Origin: Saitoella complicata NRRL Y-17804
Lineage: Eukaryota > Ascomycota > Saitoellomycetes > Saitoellales > Saitoellaceae
Assembly: GCF_001661265.1 (NCBI RefSeq)
Contig: NW_017567001.1
Coordinates: 124,001-188,000, forward strand
Length of the DNA stretch: 64,000 bases
Direction of reading: 5' to 3'
Position 1 is the first letter of the stretch. Each line of letters begins with the position of its first letter. Positions 13,104 to 25,220 of this stretch are shown in pieces. The notes under the pieces were generated by a model. The model was not told where the DNA came from. It saw only the letters and a list, made by a program, of their open reading frames with translations, and ran no database searches. Both the position numbers and the translations under genes were made by a program.

Positions 13104-15235
13104 ATGAACGCCTACAGCTTCATCACCGCGGACGCTGCTCAAGTCAGGAATACCTCGAAAGGGTGAGCCGCTGTTTCGTCGTCTGTCGTTCTCGGGCCCT
13201 GGTCTAACGTGGCAATCACAGGATTCAGTACGACTTGATTATCCGTCAGCAACCTGACCGAGCTCGAGTATGTACGTTCAAAGAGAAAGGTATGTTCTAT
13301 AGCGAAACGCTCTGACGCAATTGCTCATATATTTCCTGCACAGAACGTCGTCCAGTTGACCCGCCACCCATCATCCAACTCAAAGTCCGAGACCCCTACG
13401 ATGCTGCATCAAATTACCTCCAAAATCCGTACTTCTTCATGTGCGCCGACCTCGTCCCAAGCGCCGCAAGGGACCCGGAACGAACTACCGCCGTGAACAG
13501 GACGTTGGCAGGAACTGTCGTTTCCAGTTTGCATAGACTGAAAGATGTCGACAACAGTGATGGCGGTTTCTTTGTATTCGGCGACCTCAGTGTGAAATTG
13601 GAAGGGGAATACAGACTAAAGTTCACTCTGTTCGAATTGGTCAAGAACGAGGTGATTCACCTACAGTCTTGCATCTCGAAATCCTTCATCGTCTACGCCG
13701 CCAAGTCGTTCCCGGGCATGTCAGAAAGTACATTTCTGTCCAGAAGCTTTGCAGACCAGGGTGTACGCATCAGGATTAGGAAGGAACACCGTATGCAGAT
13801 GAAGAGGAATGCAAGTGGGAAACCAGTTGATGAGACGGGTGTCGCTCGGTCTGTATCGCCACCAGTATTGGCAGATAACCCTTTGCAATCGCATCGTCTC
13901 ATCAAGACACCATTCCCACTCCGGAAGAGGAGAGCGGAAGACATGGAGGAACAGCCGCCTCAGACGGCGCCACCTGTCGAAAGAGAGCCGCATCATCATC
14001 GCCACCAAGGACCTCAAAACCAGCAGCAGCAGCAACGTTATCATCCATATCAACATCAACAAGTACCGCATACTACGATACATGAACAACCACAAAGGCA
14101 ATACCCACAACAATGCTATCCACAGCAGCATATCCATCATTCCCAACCACCCATCCCTGCGCCTAGAGAGATCGATCCCAGCTACTCTTCGCAAGGTCAG
14201 TTCGTGCAGAATAGCCCGGGCCAAGGACATGAACAGCAGCATCCTCAGTACGAGAACCCGTCCATGAGGTGTCCACCAGGACAAATGGCCCGTGGCCGCC
14301 TTTCGTCAGGTTATGGAGGGTACGATGCGCAGACTAAGCGTCCACGTCTGGGGTCAACCTTATTGACGCCAGTGAGTGCGACGAGTACAGAGGCGCCTCC
14401 ATTCTCGCCGACCTATGCTCCTGGCCATCATCCTCAAGGGCAGCAGCAACAACCTCGGCCGCATCCATATCCTCCGGCTGCAGTGGTGCAGCGACATGGG
14501 TATGGTCCACAGCAGTCGGGATACGCAAATGAACGTCCTGTACAACATCGCCATCCATCCATAAACGCCGGACAACCTCCAGGTGCACCAACATGGAGAC
14601 TTCCTGGCTTTCGGAGAAGGACGTCTTGGCAGTTGAGTGCGGCTGCGATGACGGCGACCGTCGAGTCACCTATGCCATCCCCTGTTTCGCCTAGGACGCA
14701 GTATGCCTTACCGTTCCCTCCACCACAGGCACAATCCCATCCACAATTGAGTCGCCCTATGATGCAGCAGTCTTATTCACAGGAATCGTATATGCCGCCG
14801 TCACAACATCGGCAGGCATGGGAGGCACGCATGTCGCGGCCTCCGTCGAATGAGGCGATCGCACCGTTTCCCGCACAAAAGAGCGGCCCGCGTAACCCGC
14901 ATAGCATTGGCCCTTTGCCTGGTGCAGCAGTTCCTCCGGCGTCGAATATGCAGTTCTCGCGCACTGAAGGTGGGAGATTGAGTCACGAGAGTAGTGATAG
15001 TCCTGGTGTTCGCATCGGTGAACCAGTCGTAAAAGGCGCAATTTCTCCGGCGCCAGCCGTATTACAGCCTCCGCATGATCCTATGCGTCCTTCTACGTCG
15101 AGCTCGGGTACTCCCTCTGGGCCTACGGAGCCTGATGACTTCAGGATCAAGCTTCCGCCGTTACAGCTCCCTCCTTTGCGTGTTGGAGTGCCTGGAGATG
15201 GCACCCCCCCTCCGGCATCGATGTTTGGGCGGTAA
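13104..15235 (+). CDS. Velvet-domain regulator, VosA-like
   Basis: Exons 13104-13162, 13222-13289 and 13344-15235 join in frame to 672 aa. The velvet domain fills roughly residues 20-200. It starts [19 protein letters not shown], passes through [16 protein letters not shown], and ends [19 protein letters not shown]...FTLFEL, the conserved velvet core. The RRPVDPPP signature and the basic stretch after the domain resemble VosA more than VeA or VelB. The remaining two thirds is Pro/Gln/His-rich low complexity, typical of flexible transactivation regions. Velvet proteins are DNA-binding heterodimers that couple development, spore viability and secondary metabolism. The ATG at 13104 is the first in frame; the reading frame stays open about 200 bp further upstream without another ATG, so a missed 5' exon is possible. 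Confidence 0.88.
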
Positions 15236-15528
15236 TACACAATTACATTATTTGTTCTTAGGGGTTGATGTGTGAGTATGGTTGACGAGTTCAAGAAATC
15301 TTCATATACAAGCAAAAGGTGTTCATTTTGGTTTTTGGCAGACATTGGGTGTTCCGCGAAATAGCACATTGGCTAGGAAACGGTCTTGATAGTTTATAGC
15401 AAACCCTGAATCCGTAACGCATCTTCATTTTCTGTGTCTTTTCCCATCTCTTCAGCATTTAACCATCTGCGTGATCTGTTACTAAAAATAGCATCCACCG
15501 CAACAATTCCCAAGTTCTCGCCAAAAAG

Positions 15529-17387
15529 ATGGATAAGCTTATCACATGGGGTAGAGAGCACGGTGCAGTGATATCGGAACATTTGCAGTTCGAGAATGGT
15601 ATTTACCGCCTCTCTGAATCACGTCCTTCTTCTAACGTCTTGATAGGGACGGCATTCGCAAAGGAAGGCGTTCCAGCACAGACGACGCTCTTGACTTGCC
15701 CGTATGAACTCGCCATCACCCCAAAGGTGGCGAAGTCTTTCTTTCCTGACTCATGGTCTGTGGCTGTTCCTACTCATACAGCTCTTTGCATGTTCTTGAC
15801 TGCGCAAAGACATGATCCTCAATCGAAATGGGCACCTTACATCAACGTCTTGCCGACGACTTTCGATACTCCGGCGTATTTTGACGCGGATGATCTGAAA
15901 TACCTGACCGCGACAAACTTGTTCGCGTCGTGGAAAGAAAGGATTGACATTTGGGAAGACGAATGGAGGACAGCAGTGAATTTGCTTCCGACGGAATACG
16001 ACAAGGAGGCATTTACCTGGTAAGTCCAGTTACCCGGACCTGCTAGTGAGCTTAAACTGATTGCTACATCAGGGACGATTATCTTTGGTCGGCGACCGTC
16101 TTGTCTTCTAGATCATTTCCTTCGCGGCTGCTTGATGATGGTCCTTCTGACTCTTCTCCTGAGGCGTCCGATCCCGTATTGTTTCCTATTGTCGACTCCC
16201 TGAACCACAAGCCTCGAACTCCGGTCACCTGGCTGAAGGAGGCTGGCCAGTGTCTCAAGCTGATCGCCGAGGACGAACATCGCGCAGGTGAAGAAGTTCG
16301 TAATAACTATGGACCAAAGGGCAACGAGGAGCTCTTAATGGGCTACGGGTTCTGTATTGAACCAAATGATTTTGATTCAGTAGCTCTTCGTATGGGTTTG
16401 CCGCCGAATGTCTCGCCGCTTAAGCTCGACCTTCTGCGGAAAGCAGGTCTGCTTGATGAAGTTGACGGTCTAACGCGGTTCAAGGTACAATATCTGACCC
16501 ATGAAGACCCCTTCCCAGAAGACTTACAGAAGCAGTTCCGCGTTTTGACTGCTACTGATATGGAGGTTGCGGTTATGGCAGACGATCTGTCCGGTACTCT
16601 CCGAAATGAATGTGACATGATCTACCAAGCATGTGTTGCCGTTGACATGAAGCTCACGCGAATATGTGTCGCCACAGACAATTTGCCGCTACCGCAGAAC
16701 TCAAGGCAGGAATGGGCCATGGTGTATCAACGTGGTCAAGAGCATGTCCTGAGGAAAGCGCTTGAGGCTGCAGAGTCAAACCTTGAAGAACTTGTGAACC
16801 CCCTCAACAAAGTTCAATGGGAAAACATGGGTCATGAAAAGCCGGATAGTGCTGACATCATCAATGAGGCAGGTCTGTCATCGGATCAACTCCTAGGTAT
16901 TCCAAACGAGTATGACGAGACCCTGCACGTGTCCGCCGCGTTTCGCGATCTCGTCGAAGTCATCTTTGGTTCTGGAGAGCCGGACACGATCCGCGAGAAT
17001 GACGAAGAAATCCTTTTTCTGGCTCTTTTTCTTGTCCACGAAAGGTACAAGCAGGGGAAACGATCATACTGGGCCGAATGGTTGGAGAACATGGCCGTCA
17101 AACATGACGAGTCACCAAACAGACACGACGATGACAATAACAATGACGAAGAGCATGGTAGAAAGCGAGTGAAGCTTGATTCTTCTGGGATCACTTACGA
17201 AGCCTTCCAGGAGTTTTTCGAGGAGTTTTTTGATGTCATCTCTGATCGACCGGAGGAGGACTATTGGACTATCGGTCGCGTCGAATGGGCTTTGGCAGTG
17301 GTGCGTGAGGAGAGCGTGGTTATCAACTGGAGACAAACCCCTAAAACTGTCCTTATTGTTGTACCGGCGCGGCCGCCGCGGAAGTAA
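15529..17387 (+). CDS. SET-domain protein lysine methyltransferase (RKM/SETD6-like)
   Basis: Exons 15529-16019 and 16073-17387 join in frame (the Trp codon is split TG|G) to 601 aa. The N-terminal half has the split SET arrangement of Rubisco-LSMT-type enzymes: WGREHGAVISEHLQF near the start, a long helical insert, then FPIVDSLNHKPRTPVTW and EVRNNYGPKGNEELLMGYGF, the S-adenosylmethionine and catalytic segments (NH and the GYGF tyrosine). The C-terminal half is a helical substrate-binding region like those of yeast Rkm1-4 and human SETD3/SETD6. Substrates in this family are non-histone proteins such as ribosomal proteins; the actual target cannot be read from the sequence. An acidic Asp/Asn run lies near residue 500. 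Confidence 0.88.
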
Positions 17388-17465
17388 CTAGCACTAACAG
17401 AAACATTCAATTGCAATAAATGAACAAATCAGACTTGAATTTGGTGTAAGAAATACTAAGCGGCA

Positions 17466-20400
17466 TCACGCCACCCCTGTCATCAACAGTCTGCGTCTTG
17501 ACCCTGTGGTCCGCCGCTTGGCCCTTCCTTCTGACTCCGGTATTGCTGATGAACCGTCCACACTACGTGCACCATGTCAGCAAAACGCTCCGAAAACTAT
17601 ACTGCAGCATACCTGGATTGTCGTATAGCATGGGTAGCCCAAAAACGTCGACTGTGAAGGCAGAGGGCGGGGCCCACACTTGTCTTTGATCTTCCATGGC
17701 CGACATGGTTGTCCTTAGTGACACGCCTTCCTCAGATGACCCTTGCTGAAGCCCTACTTCTTGATTGACCCACCTGTAATCTCCCGCACTGGGCATTTGT
17801 CCTTGGTTCGTAGCCGATTTCTGCATGCTTATGCCCACACCGTAATCTATGCCTGCACGTACTTTGAACAAGTCGAAGTCGGGTGACTGTGAGACCTCAT
17901 GAGTCGCTCTGGACCACGATTCGGTCTCGGCTCTTGAGTTTTCTGTGTCGCTCGGAGTATACATTAAGACCTCATTGGAGTCTGCAAGAGAAACATGAGT
18001 AGGGTTCTAATTGAGAATAGGAATGCCTCACCAAATAGAGCATTCGTATCTCCATCGGCCAACCTGATGAGACTGATGCGAGACTTAGCAGGCTGCTTAA
18101 GACTTATTTTTAGATGAAAGGCTTACCATAGGACGATCTCCTTCGTCCTCTCTGCACACGTGAGGGAGTCGAGACTCAATGCTTCAACAGCGTCCTTGAG
18201 ATATTCCAGACTCTCTCGAATCTTGTCTTTCGTGATAGCATCTCCGTCAAGATTAACGATGCCTTGTGTGCCTGCTCTGCAAACCAGGGCAAGAATTGAA
18301 GCGGCAGTGATTATCGTGGAACGCGCTTCCCACCATGCGTGCTGTTTAGACGAAGTTAAATCTCGGATCGTCTATGCGTACTATAGACATACCTCCAAAA
18401 ACATCTGCTTTGTTTTCACATGCGCGTCATGGAACATGAGACCAACATGCATTGCTTCATTGACACACTCGCGAAAGGCGAAGTCAGTCATGTCCAGCTT
18501 CGGACGTGTACGAACGTAATCGTGCTGGCCTTGGGCATCTTTTCCGCGGCGTAAAGCTCTGTTGATAGACCTACCATGCATACGTCAGTATGGTCAAACA
18601 TCATCAGGAAGACAATCCACCTACCGCCTGAAGATCAACATGCGTACGTTGTGGTAGCGAAGTGCCAATGCGTTCCTTTGACGGAGGAAAATCCCATCAG
18701 GATCACCCGTACGATATTGATCATCAAAGCGAAGATGAAAGGGAAGCAAGCTTTTCCAACTCACGATCTGGTTCCCTAAGTCGGCGACCGAGATCTCATA
18801 CAAGCTCCACGGAACGGTTAACGCGACAGCGGAGTAAAGCTTGTCCATGACCTCCTCCGTGATCCTCGACAGTTTGTAAGCTTCAACGAGGTATCCAACA
18901 CGGGAAGGTTTAAATCTCGGCTGTCCTGCACCACGAAGGGCTTGTGAACCTTCGAACCATTCTTCATCTACCTCCACCGGAAGTTCCGAATTGAAGAAAT
19001 GGCTAGGACTGCTAATAGGTCGTCCGAGCATAAGTTCGAGCGTTCTATAACAGGCGATCAGAAATCTGTCTTATTAGAAATTGTTAACAACTTACCGCTC
19101 GAAGACAAGTATGCAATGCCAGACGCGCCTGGGAAGCTCATTAGCTGGATTTCCCACGCTATGCGCACCAAATGCAGGACTGAACCAGCTGTGCTTACCT
19201 GCGTGTTTCCAATAAAACAGGATCAATCCCAGAACGAGATGACTTGACATGAAGTCCAATCGCTTCAGCCATCCGAATCACTGTTCCTAAGATAGTATAT
19301 GCCCTACAAACACTTAGCAACCTCATCCTCACGATGCACGCAGGGCTCCACTGACTTGTTGTTCATACCCATAGCATTCAAGAACCAGGCCATGAGCAGA
19401 TAACACTGAACCGTCTCGAGATTTCCAACCGCAAACATGTTCATCGAGAATGATTGTGCACGCTTGAAGTAGATTAACGGCTTGTTCTGATCTGGGTTGT
19501 CGGATACAGCTATGCTGTAAAGCGACCCGATGGAGAAGACCATGTTGAGGATTGAAAGCCAATTGTTGTTATCGGAGAAAGTGACACGTCTGTCATTGCT
19601 CCAAAAGCTCATGTACTCGTACCTATCAGCGCTGTTAGTGAAGATACCGCGGCCTGGTTTGGTTTGAAATTTACAGAAATCGAGGACGCCAGAGGATGGG
19701 GTAAAGACAGTGAAGGTGAGAGAAATACACCTGCCAAAAGACATGAGCATACGCAACCCAGGACGAAGATGAACCCTTGACATACTGTAATGAGATTATC
19801 CGCTTCTTCTCTCGACGGAAGTTCCAGTGGATTAACACTCTGATCCGACCACTCAGCATCCTTGAGATCATCCGTACCAAAGCCAAGCACATAACCAACC
19901 GTGTGCTTATAGTGCGGCGCAACTTCGTTTACTAACGGTCTCAAGATCGCAGTAGGGTGTGACGGACCCAAGTAACCCTCAGGCTGCGAAATCCGGATGG
20001 TGTTCAAGTCGAAGAGTAACTCTTCCTCCGTATGGTCAAGATCCGGATCTTCGCGAGGCGAATCACCACCGAGCTCTTCCTCCGGGATGGACGTTGTCTG
20101 AGCGGCCGATGTTTGGTTCGCATCGAGGACCTTTTGCATTGCTGCTTGAAGAATGGGATCACGGACGGCAGGCAACGCCCGGAGCATCATATCTGCCAAC
20201 ATCTCCGTCTTATCCCTCAGCACAGCGAGTTCACTAAACCAGAGTCAGCACAGTCAGAGGCTTCTAGCGTATGAGAAATAATTGGATGATCTGTACCCTT
20301 GGCGATTGTCCCTGCGACGTGAGGAGTAGACGCAGTTGAGACCGTAACAACGACAGTGAACGCAGACGGGGCGCTCGCCGGAGCATCTCCTCTTCCGCTC

Positions 20401-20580
20401 CTTACAAGCATCGCAGGCATGGGAAATACGAGAACGCTGTCGAATCGCACCTCCAGCGGTCTCATTGTCCTGAGCGATCGGCGTCGCTGGTGCTGAAGTA
20501 GGAGAGGGTGTGTCGAAGGGTCCATCGATGGTTCCATCGATAGGCTTAGAGTGACTAGCCATGCCAAAGTCCGATGTCAT
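17466..20580 (-). CDS. Zn2Cys6 zinc-cluster transcription factor with fungal-specific regulatory domain
   Basis: The gene starts at the ATG at 20580-20578 and ends at the TGA at 17468-17466. I count 11 introns of 49-70 nt, giving about 830 aa. Residues 56-83 form the DNA-binding cluster CDACKERKRRCSGERPVC...CHC...C, with all six cysteines. A basic linker and short coiled segment (ELAVLRDKTEML) follow. The middle-homology region is recognisable from YFSHLHCLYPILWRPRF, WLSILNMVFSIGSLYS, and AYTILGTVIRMAEAIGLH. The tail is Ser/Gln-rich and ends in a basic KRRTTGSRRRLL. Such factors control metabolic or resistance genes; no target is evident here because the neighbours are unrelated. Each junction restores the family's conserved order, which is my main evidence for the gene model. 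Confidence 0.85.
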
Positions 20581-21895
20581 TGGGTTCTACTCTGTCGCGC
20601 CAAAAGCGGATCCTACAGTCTTTATATACTCCAGCCGGCGAACGCGAGTACGCTTTACGGCCCCAAGACCTCCATTACGTATCCAACAATCTTAATCTTC
20701 TTTTCACCCGGCCCAATCACAACATGCGGACCCTTTCCCTGATCACGCGCGACATTCAGGGTCCAATCTTGGAAGTCCGGCAGTTGGTACCGTAAATGAT
20801 GCCTGCACATCGCTAACAGCACGGCTGCAGCTGGATATATCAAAACGGTAATTCCTTTACCGGTACATTCTTTGCGAACACCGAATACACACACGGCTGA
20901 CGCTGGCATACAGATCAGGGTAGCTGTTACCTGATCAATTACAAGACAAGGTAATCAGATCACGCTGAATCCTTATGGCCGACATGTGTGCTAAGTTGGA
21001 CGGAAGCGCCCTTGTCGTCAATGGATCCTGCCTCATGTACATACCGTGGTACGTCACCAGCAGCAATTGCGCCTCGATCTTCCCATTATTGCATGGTTAC
21101 CGGGCCGTCTTGAAGTTCCTTTATACTTAAGCTTAAGTGTGATGCGGACGTAACGGTTGGACCCTGTCTGTCGATCATGCCCGGATTGGTCAGTACGCTC
21201 AAGGTTCACCGGCCCGGAGGATTCCGGAGCAGCCGGCTTCACCCCAAACAGCATGTCGGGACCTGCCTGAAGTTCGTCGGTAAACGTTTTTACCGCTCAT
21301 ATCCTAACAGAGCGTTCGAGACCTTGTGTATTTTCCCCGAATGCGTTGTAGGCTATTATCGTGCGGTGCTTCATGTTCGCACGGTCCTCGGCACGGTCTA
21401 CACATTGGCAATCCCAGGAGTAGCACTATGGAAACGCTTTCAGTGTGCGTGACAATTGAACAGGAAGCCTAGTCATGAGCTTCGCGTCACGTCATTGGCA
21501 TTCTTCCATATGCCAGGCCAGTACGCGTGACCACGATCAGATACACTAATCGTGGTCAGATGAACGAAACCTCAGTTACCTTTACGGAGCGAGCGGACAT
21601 GGCAAATGCAAGAATTCCCATTACCGGTCATTTTGGACCCTGATCGCAACAGCTGCTGCCCGTACCTCAGATGCCCAACGGCAGCCGGGAGAACTATATA
21701 TCCCACGACCGCGACTGGCCACGCGTCACTCTTCATTAATAAATTTAAGACAGAAACGGTTCTGCAAGATGATAAACACGCTTTTATTCATTTCCCTCGC
21801 CCGACCACCGGATATCAATAATAACAAAATCATACCTCAATCATGGATATCCAAATAACCTACACAGAACCACCTGCACCAACCCCCATAAACCT
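20581..21895. other. Gene-free 1.3 kb between the zinc-cluster and glycerol kinase genes
   Basis: This holds the promoter of the zinc-cluster gene, with TATATAAA on the minus strand about 45 bp upstream of its start codon, and the 3' side of the glycerol kinase gene. I see no other coding signal, RNA gene or mobile element. Confidence 0.6.
20621..20630 (-). promoter_or_regulatory. TATA-like element of the zinc-cluster gene
   Basis: On the minus strand the sequence reads AGTATATAAA, roughly 41-50 bp upstream of the start codon at 20580. That is close for a TATA box and would imply a very short 5' leader. Confidence 0.35.
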
Positions 21896-23641
21896 TTAGG
21901 CATTCTCAGCCTTCTCCTCAGCCTGCACAAGCGTCATCTGCTCAACCCCATCCTTCAACTCCTCAACCTCATCCCTCTTCAACCACCCACAACTCTGCCT
22001 AACGGCCCTCTCCCAAAGCCCAAACCTCTCATCCCTGACGCTCTCCTCGATCGCGGGCTCAAAGATATCCTTACCCTCCTGGTTGATGGACGACAACTCG
22101 GAGAAATCGGACCAGACGCCGACAGCGAATCCAGCGGCGATAGCGGCACCGAGGGCGGTGGTCTCGCGCATGGCGGGACGCTCGACGCGGAGACCGATGG
22201 TGTCAGACTGGATTTGCATGCAGGTATCGGAGTTGGTGACGCCTCCGTCGACCTTGAGGACCTTGAGGGGGGTTCCAGAGTCCTTGTTCATGGCGTCCAA
22301 GATGGCCTTGGCTTGGAAACAGATGGCCTCGAGGGTAGCACGGCAGATATGGGCTTTGGTGGTGTAGTGGGTGATACCGAGCATGGTACCACGGACGTCA
22401 TCACGCCAGTAGGGAGCGAAGAGACCAGAGAAAGCGGGAACGAAGATAACGCCTCCGGCATCCTCGACGGAAGCGGCCAAATCACTGATCTCGGAAGACT
22501 CCTTGATGAGACCGAGACCGTCGCGGAGCCATTTGATGGAGGATCCAGCTACGGCGATAGATCCCTCGAGTGCGTACACGGGCTTCTTGTCACCGAACTT
22601 GTAACCAACCGTAGTCAAAAGACCGTTCTTGGAAAGAACTGGGGTCTCACCGGTGTTGTAGAGCAAGAAACAACCAGTTCCGTAGGTGTTCTTGGCGTCT
22701 CCGGGGTTAAACGCCTGCTGACCGACGAGAGCAGAGGACTGGTCACCGAGACATCCAGAGATGGGGATACCAGCCAAAGGACCAGTAGACATCTTACCGT
22801 AGACCTCAGAAGAGGAGAGGATCTCAGGCAAGATCACCTTACCCAAGTCAAAGAAATCGATGAGCTCCTGATCCCACTGCAAGGTCCTGATGTTCATCAA
22901 CATGGTACGAGAAGCGTTGGTAGGGTCGGTGACGTGGATACCACCGTTGATACCTCCCGTAAAGTTCCAAATGAGCCAGGAGTCGATGGTACCGAACATG
23001 AGCGCGCCCTCATTGTAGGCCTCACGGGCATCCTCAACATGGTCCAAGATCCAGCGGAGCTTGACGGCGGAGAAGTAAGTGGTGATGGGCAACCCACAGA
23101 GCTCGAAGATCTTGTCAGACCCAGGCCTGCGCTTGAGTTGCTGGACGGTCTCAGTGGTACGGGTATCAGCCCAGACAATGGCGTTGTAGAGAGGACGACC
23201 AGTCTCGGCATCCCAGACAACAGTAGTCTCACGCTGGTTTGTGATACCAACGGCCTGAAGCTGACGCATACGACGGCCCTGATCCAAGAAGTTCTTGGTT
23301 GCCTTGCTTAGCACAGTAGAAACCGAGCTACGGATCTCTTCAGGATCATGCTCAATCCATCCAGGCTTGGGGTAGATCTGCTCAAACTCGACCTGATGCT
23401 GTGCCTGCGGCTGCCCATTCCTGTCAAAGATGATGAAACGAGTAGAGGTGGTACCCTGATCGATAGCACCGACAAAGACCTCCTCTGGACTGTCTCCCTC
23501 GAGCATAGCGGAGTTTCGTCGTGAAGGCGTAGAGCGAAGAGATGGGCGACGGGTGTTTGGTGTCGAGGAAGTCCGGCGTTCACCGAATTCTGAGCGGAGG
23601 GAGCTGTTGCGGGAGAGGTTGACGGCGGGTGATACTGACAT
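21896..23641 (-). CDS. GUT1: Glycerol kinase
   Basis: A single exon of 581 codons. After a Ser/Arg/Thr-rich leader of about 54 residues, the FGGY-kinase fold begins VFVGAIDQGTTSTRFIIFD, with the phosphate-binding DQGTTSTR at 61-68. Family landmarks follow in order: GWIEHDPEEI, TNQRETTVVWD, WADTRTTE, TYGTGCFLLYNTG, and KVDGGVTNSDTCMQIQSD near the C-terminus. The enzyme phosphorylates glycerol with ATP to sn-glycerol-3-phosphate, the first step of cytosolic glycerol use. The leader is longer than in bacterial enzymes and contains RRPSL and RRNS, possible basophilic-kinase sites (inference). No intron is evident, unlike most neighbours. Confidence 0.96.
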   Translation of the reverse strand: MSVSPAVNLSRNSSLRSEFGERRTSSTPNTRRPSLRSTPSRRNSAMLEGDSPEEVFVGAIDQGTTSTRFIIFDRNGQPQAQHQVEFEQIYPKPGWIEHDPEEIRSSVSTVLSKATKNFLDQGRRMRQLQAVGITNQRETTVVWDAETGRPLYNAIVWADTRTTETVQQLKRRPGSDKIFELCGLPITTYFSAVKLRWILDHVEDAREAYNEGALMFGTIDSWLIWNFTGGINGGIHVTDPTNASRTMLMNIRTLQWDQELIDFFDLGKVILPEILSSSEVYGKMSTGPLAGIPISGCLGDQSSALVGQQAFNPGDAKNTYGTGCFLLYNTGETPVLSKNGLLTTVGYKFGDKKPVYALEGSIAVAGSSIKWLRDGLGLIKESSEISDLAASVEDAGGVIFVPAFSGLFAPYWRDDVRGTMLGITHYTTKAHICRATLEAICFQAKAILDAMNKDSGTPLKVLKVDGGVTNSDTCMQIQSDTIGLRVERPAMRETTALGAAIAAGFAVGVWSDFSELSSINQEGKDIFEPAIEESVRDERFGLWERAVRQSCGWLKRDEVEELKDGVEQMTLVQAEEKAENA

Positions 23642-25220
23642 TTTATAGAAGTGCGGAAGTGAACCGGATAGTTGAAAGAGAAAGAGAGGGTTCAGGGATC
23701 AATTGATTGCGATTGAGGAGTAGGACCGGGGTTGTTGGTCAGGTGGTATACGGCGGTTTATAAGATTTAAGGTGTTCCGGGTTCCAGCTGTTCCAAGTTG
23801 TATGCGCTGGCGGGTTTCATCATTCCGGCGCTCTAACCTGCCTAGCCGCTTCCCTGCGCACCCCCACTCCTGTCACCCGTCGATGCCCTGTTACTACCCT
23901 GACTTGCTATGAATTAGGCGAGTAAATGCCAAGTAGAATGAGCGCAATTGGACGTTTCTACGCTCTGCAATCGTCGTAAGAACAGCGGTTTCCCACCCTC
24001 GAAGGGCACCACGGCTGAGTTCCCCAACGCCTAGCCCGACGCCCCGAGCCCACTTCCCCGCTCTTTTCCTCCGACCCCGCAAAATCTTTGATCCTGTCCC
24101 GACCGCATCTCCGGTGGCTTGGACTTCCTCCGGCTCGTTTCTTGACTTTTGTGGAGAGGGGATACCTGGTGGGCCAATGGGAGCGGGTTATGTGCGCCTT
24201 TACTGCGTGGAGGAGGGTGGGGGTGGCTTTGATGGGGCTGCAATCCACGGATCGGAGATACCTGCTTCCTTACTGACAGTCCAGCTGCGCAACAGATTTT
24301 ACCCCGGGGCCCAGAGCGGACCTGCCAGACGCGCAAGCGACCGGAGATGAACTTCGTCAAATGCTCCACATGGCCGAGGCACGGCCGAGAGCAGGCGCGG
24401 AGCACACATGATTCGTCCAATTACAATTGCCCAGTGCTTTGAAGGCCAGAGTCGCATCTTCCGCGTGATCACCGGAGATGACCGACACCCCATGGGGCTC
24501 AATCTGTTCCATGTCTCCCCAGGTTTGAGCTCCTTACATTTCCCGGTTCCGCGGCGCCGGTCAGCGGGTCGGGCTTCCAATTGTAAAACTGCAGCATGGA
24601 CCTGCCCTGAGAAACTTCACGGACTGGCAAAGTGCCCTAGAGGAATGTTCGGACCGACTTACTCTACTCTGACACGGAACACGGAACACGGGTCGGCAGA
24701 GGAGAGGGTTCCGGGGTCCGGTCGGAGGACGGAGTGGATGATCTTCCGTTCTTTGGGGAAGGAAAGCTGGAGGAAGTTCATATCAGTACTGGATGATGGG
24801 AAAAGGCAGCTTCTTGGAGTCGCTACGGTGCTGCTGTCAGGGTTCTGTCCTTGAACTGGAACTGGCGCAGCATTGCTTCGAGTCGGGGGATCTAGCGACA
24901 AACCCAGTCAAGGCCGCAAGAATGAAACGAATAACATAATTTGGAACCTCGCTACAGCGAAAGGAAATACATCCTTGGTATAGAGAAGCGGCGGGCAAGC
25001 GGAGCCGGAGAGACGACCGCGATGAGCATTAACGTCTTCAGTCGCACTCTGTCAACTTGCTCCTCCCTCCCAAGATTAGTCACGTGCCGGTAGGGTTTAC
25101 TCGCGCACACCTCCAAATTTTGTTAGTGCGCGCAAATTCGAACGCCTATAACCGATTTCACTCGAGAGCTGCGAAATCGTTGTCACTCGCCAAGTCCAGT
25201 ACATACCGACCAAGTTCAAT
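23642..25220. other. Gene-free 1.6 kb between glycerol kinase and eL8
   Basis: It contains the glycerol kinase promoter on the left and the ribosomal-protein promoter on the right. An ATG-started frame of 148 codons at 24408-24854 (+) has no recognisable domain, biased codon use or splice sites, so I do not call it. Confidence 0.55.
25081..25098. promoter_or_regulatory. CACGTG plus telo-box in the eL8 promoter
   Basis: CACGTG (25081-25086) is followed after four bases by TAGGGTTT (25091-25098), the reverse of the telo-box AAACCCTA. They lie about 130 bp upstream of the eL8 start codon. Telomere-repeat-like boxes are known in ribosomal-protein promoters of plants and several fungi, where Myb-type telomere-binding factors bind. 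Use here is inferred from position only. Confidence 0.45.

Noticed and set aside
22214-23311. 365-codon plus-strand frame over glycerol kinase
   Set aside because: Antisense frame kept open by codon bias of a conserved kinase; no domain.
24408-24854. 148-codon plus-strand frame
   Set aside because: ATG-started but with no recognisable domain, no codon bias like the neighbours, and located in a promoter-like stretch.
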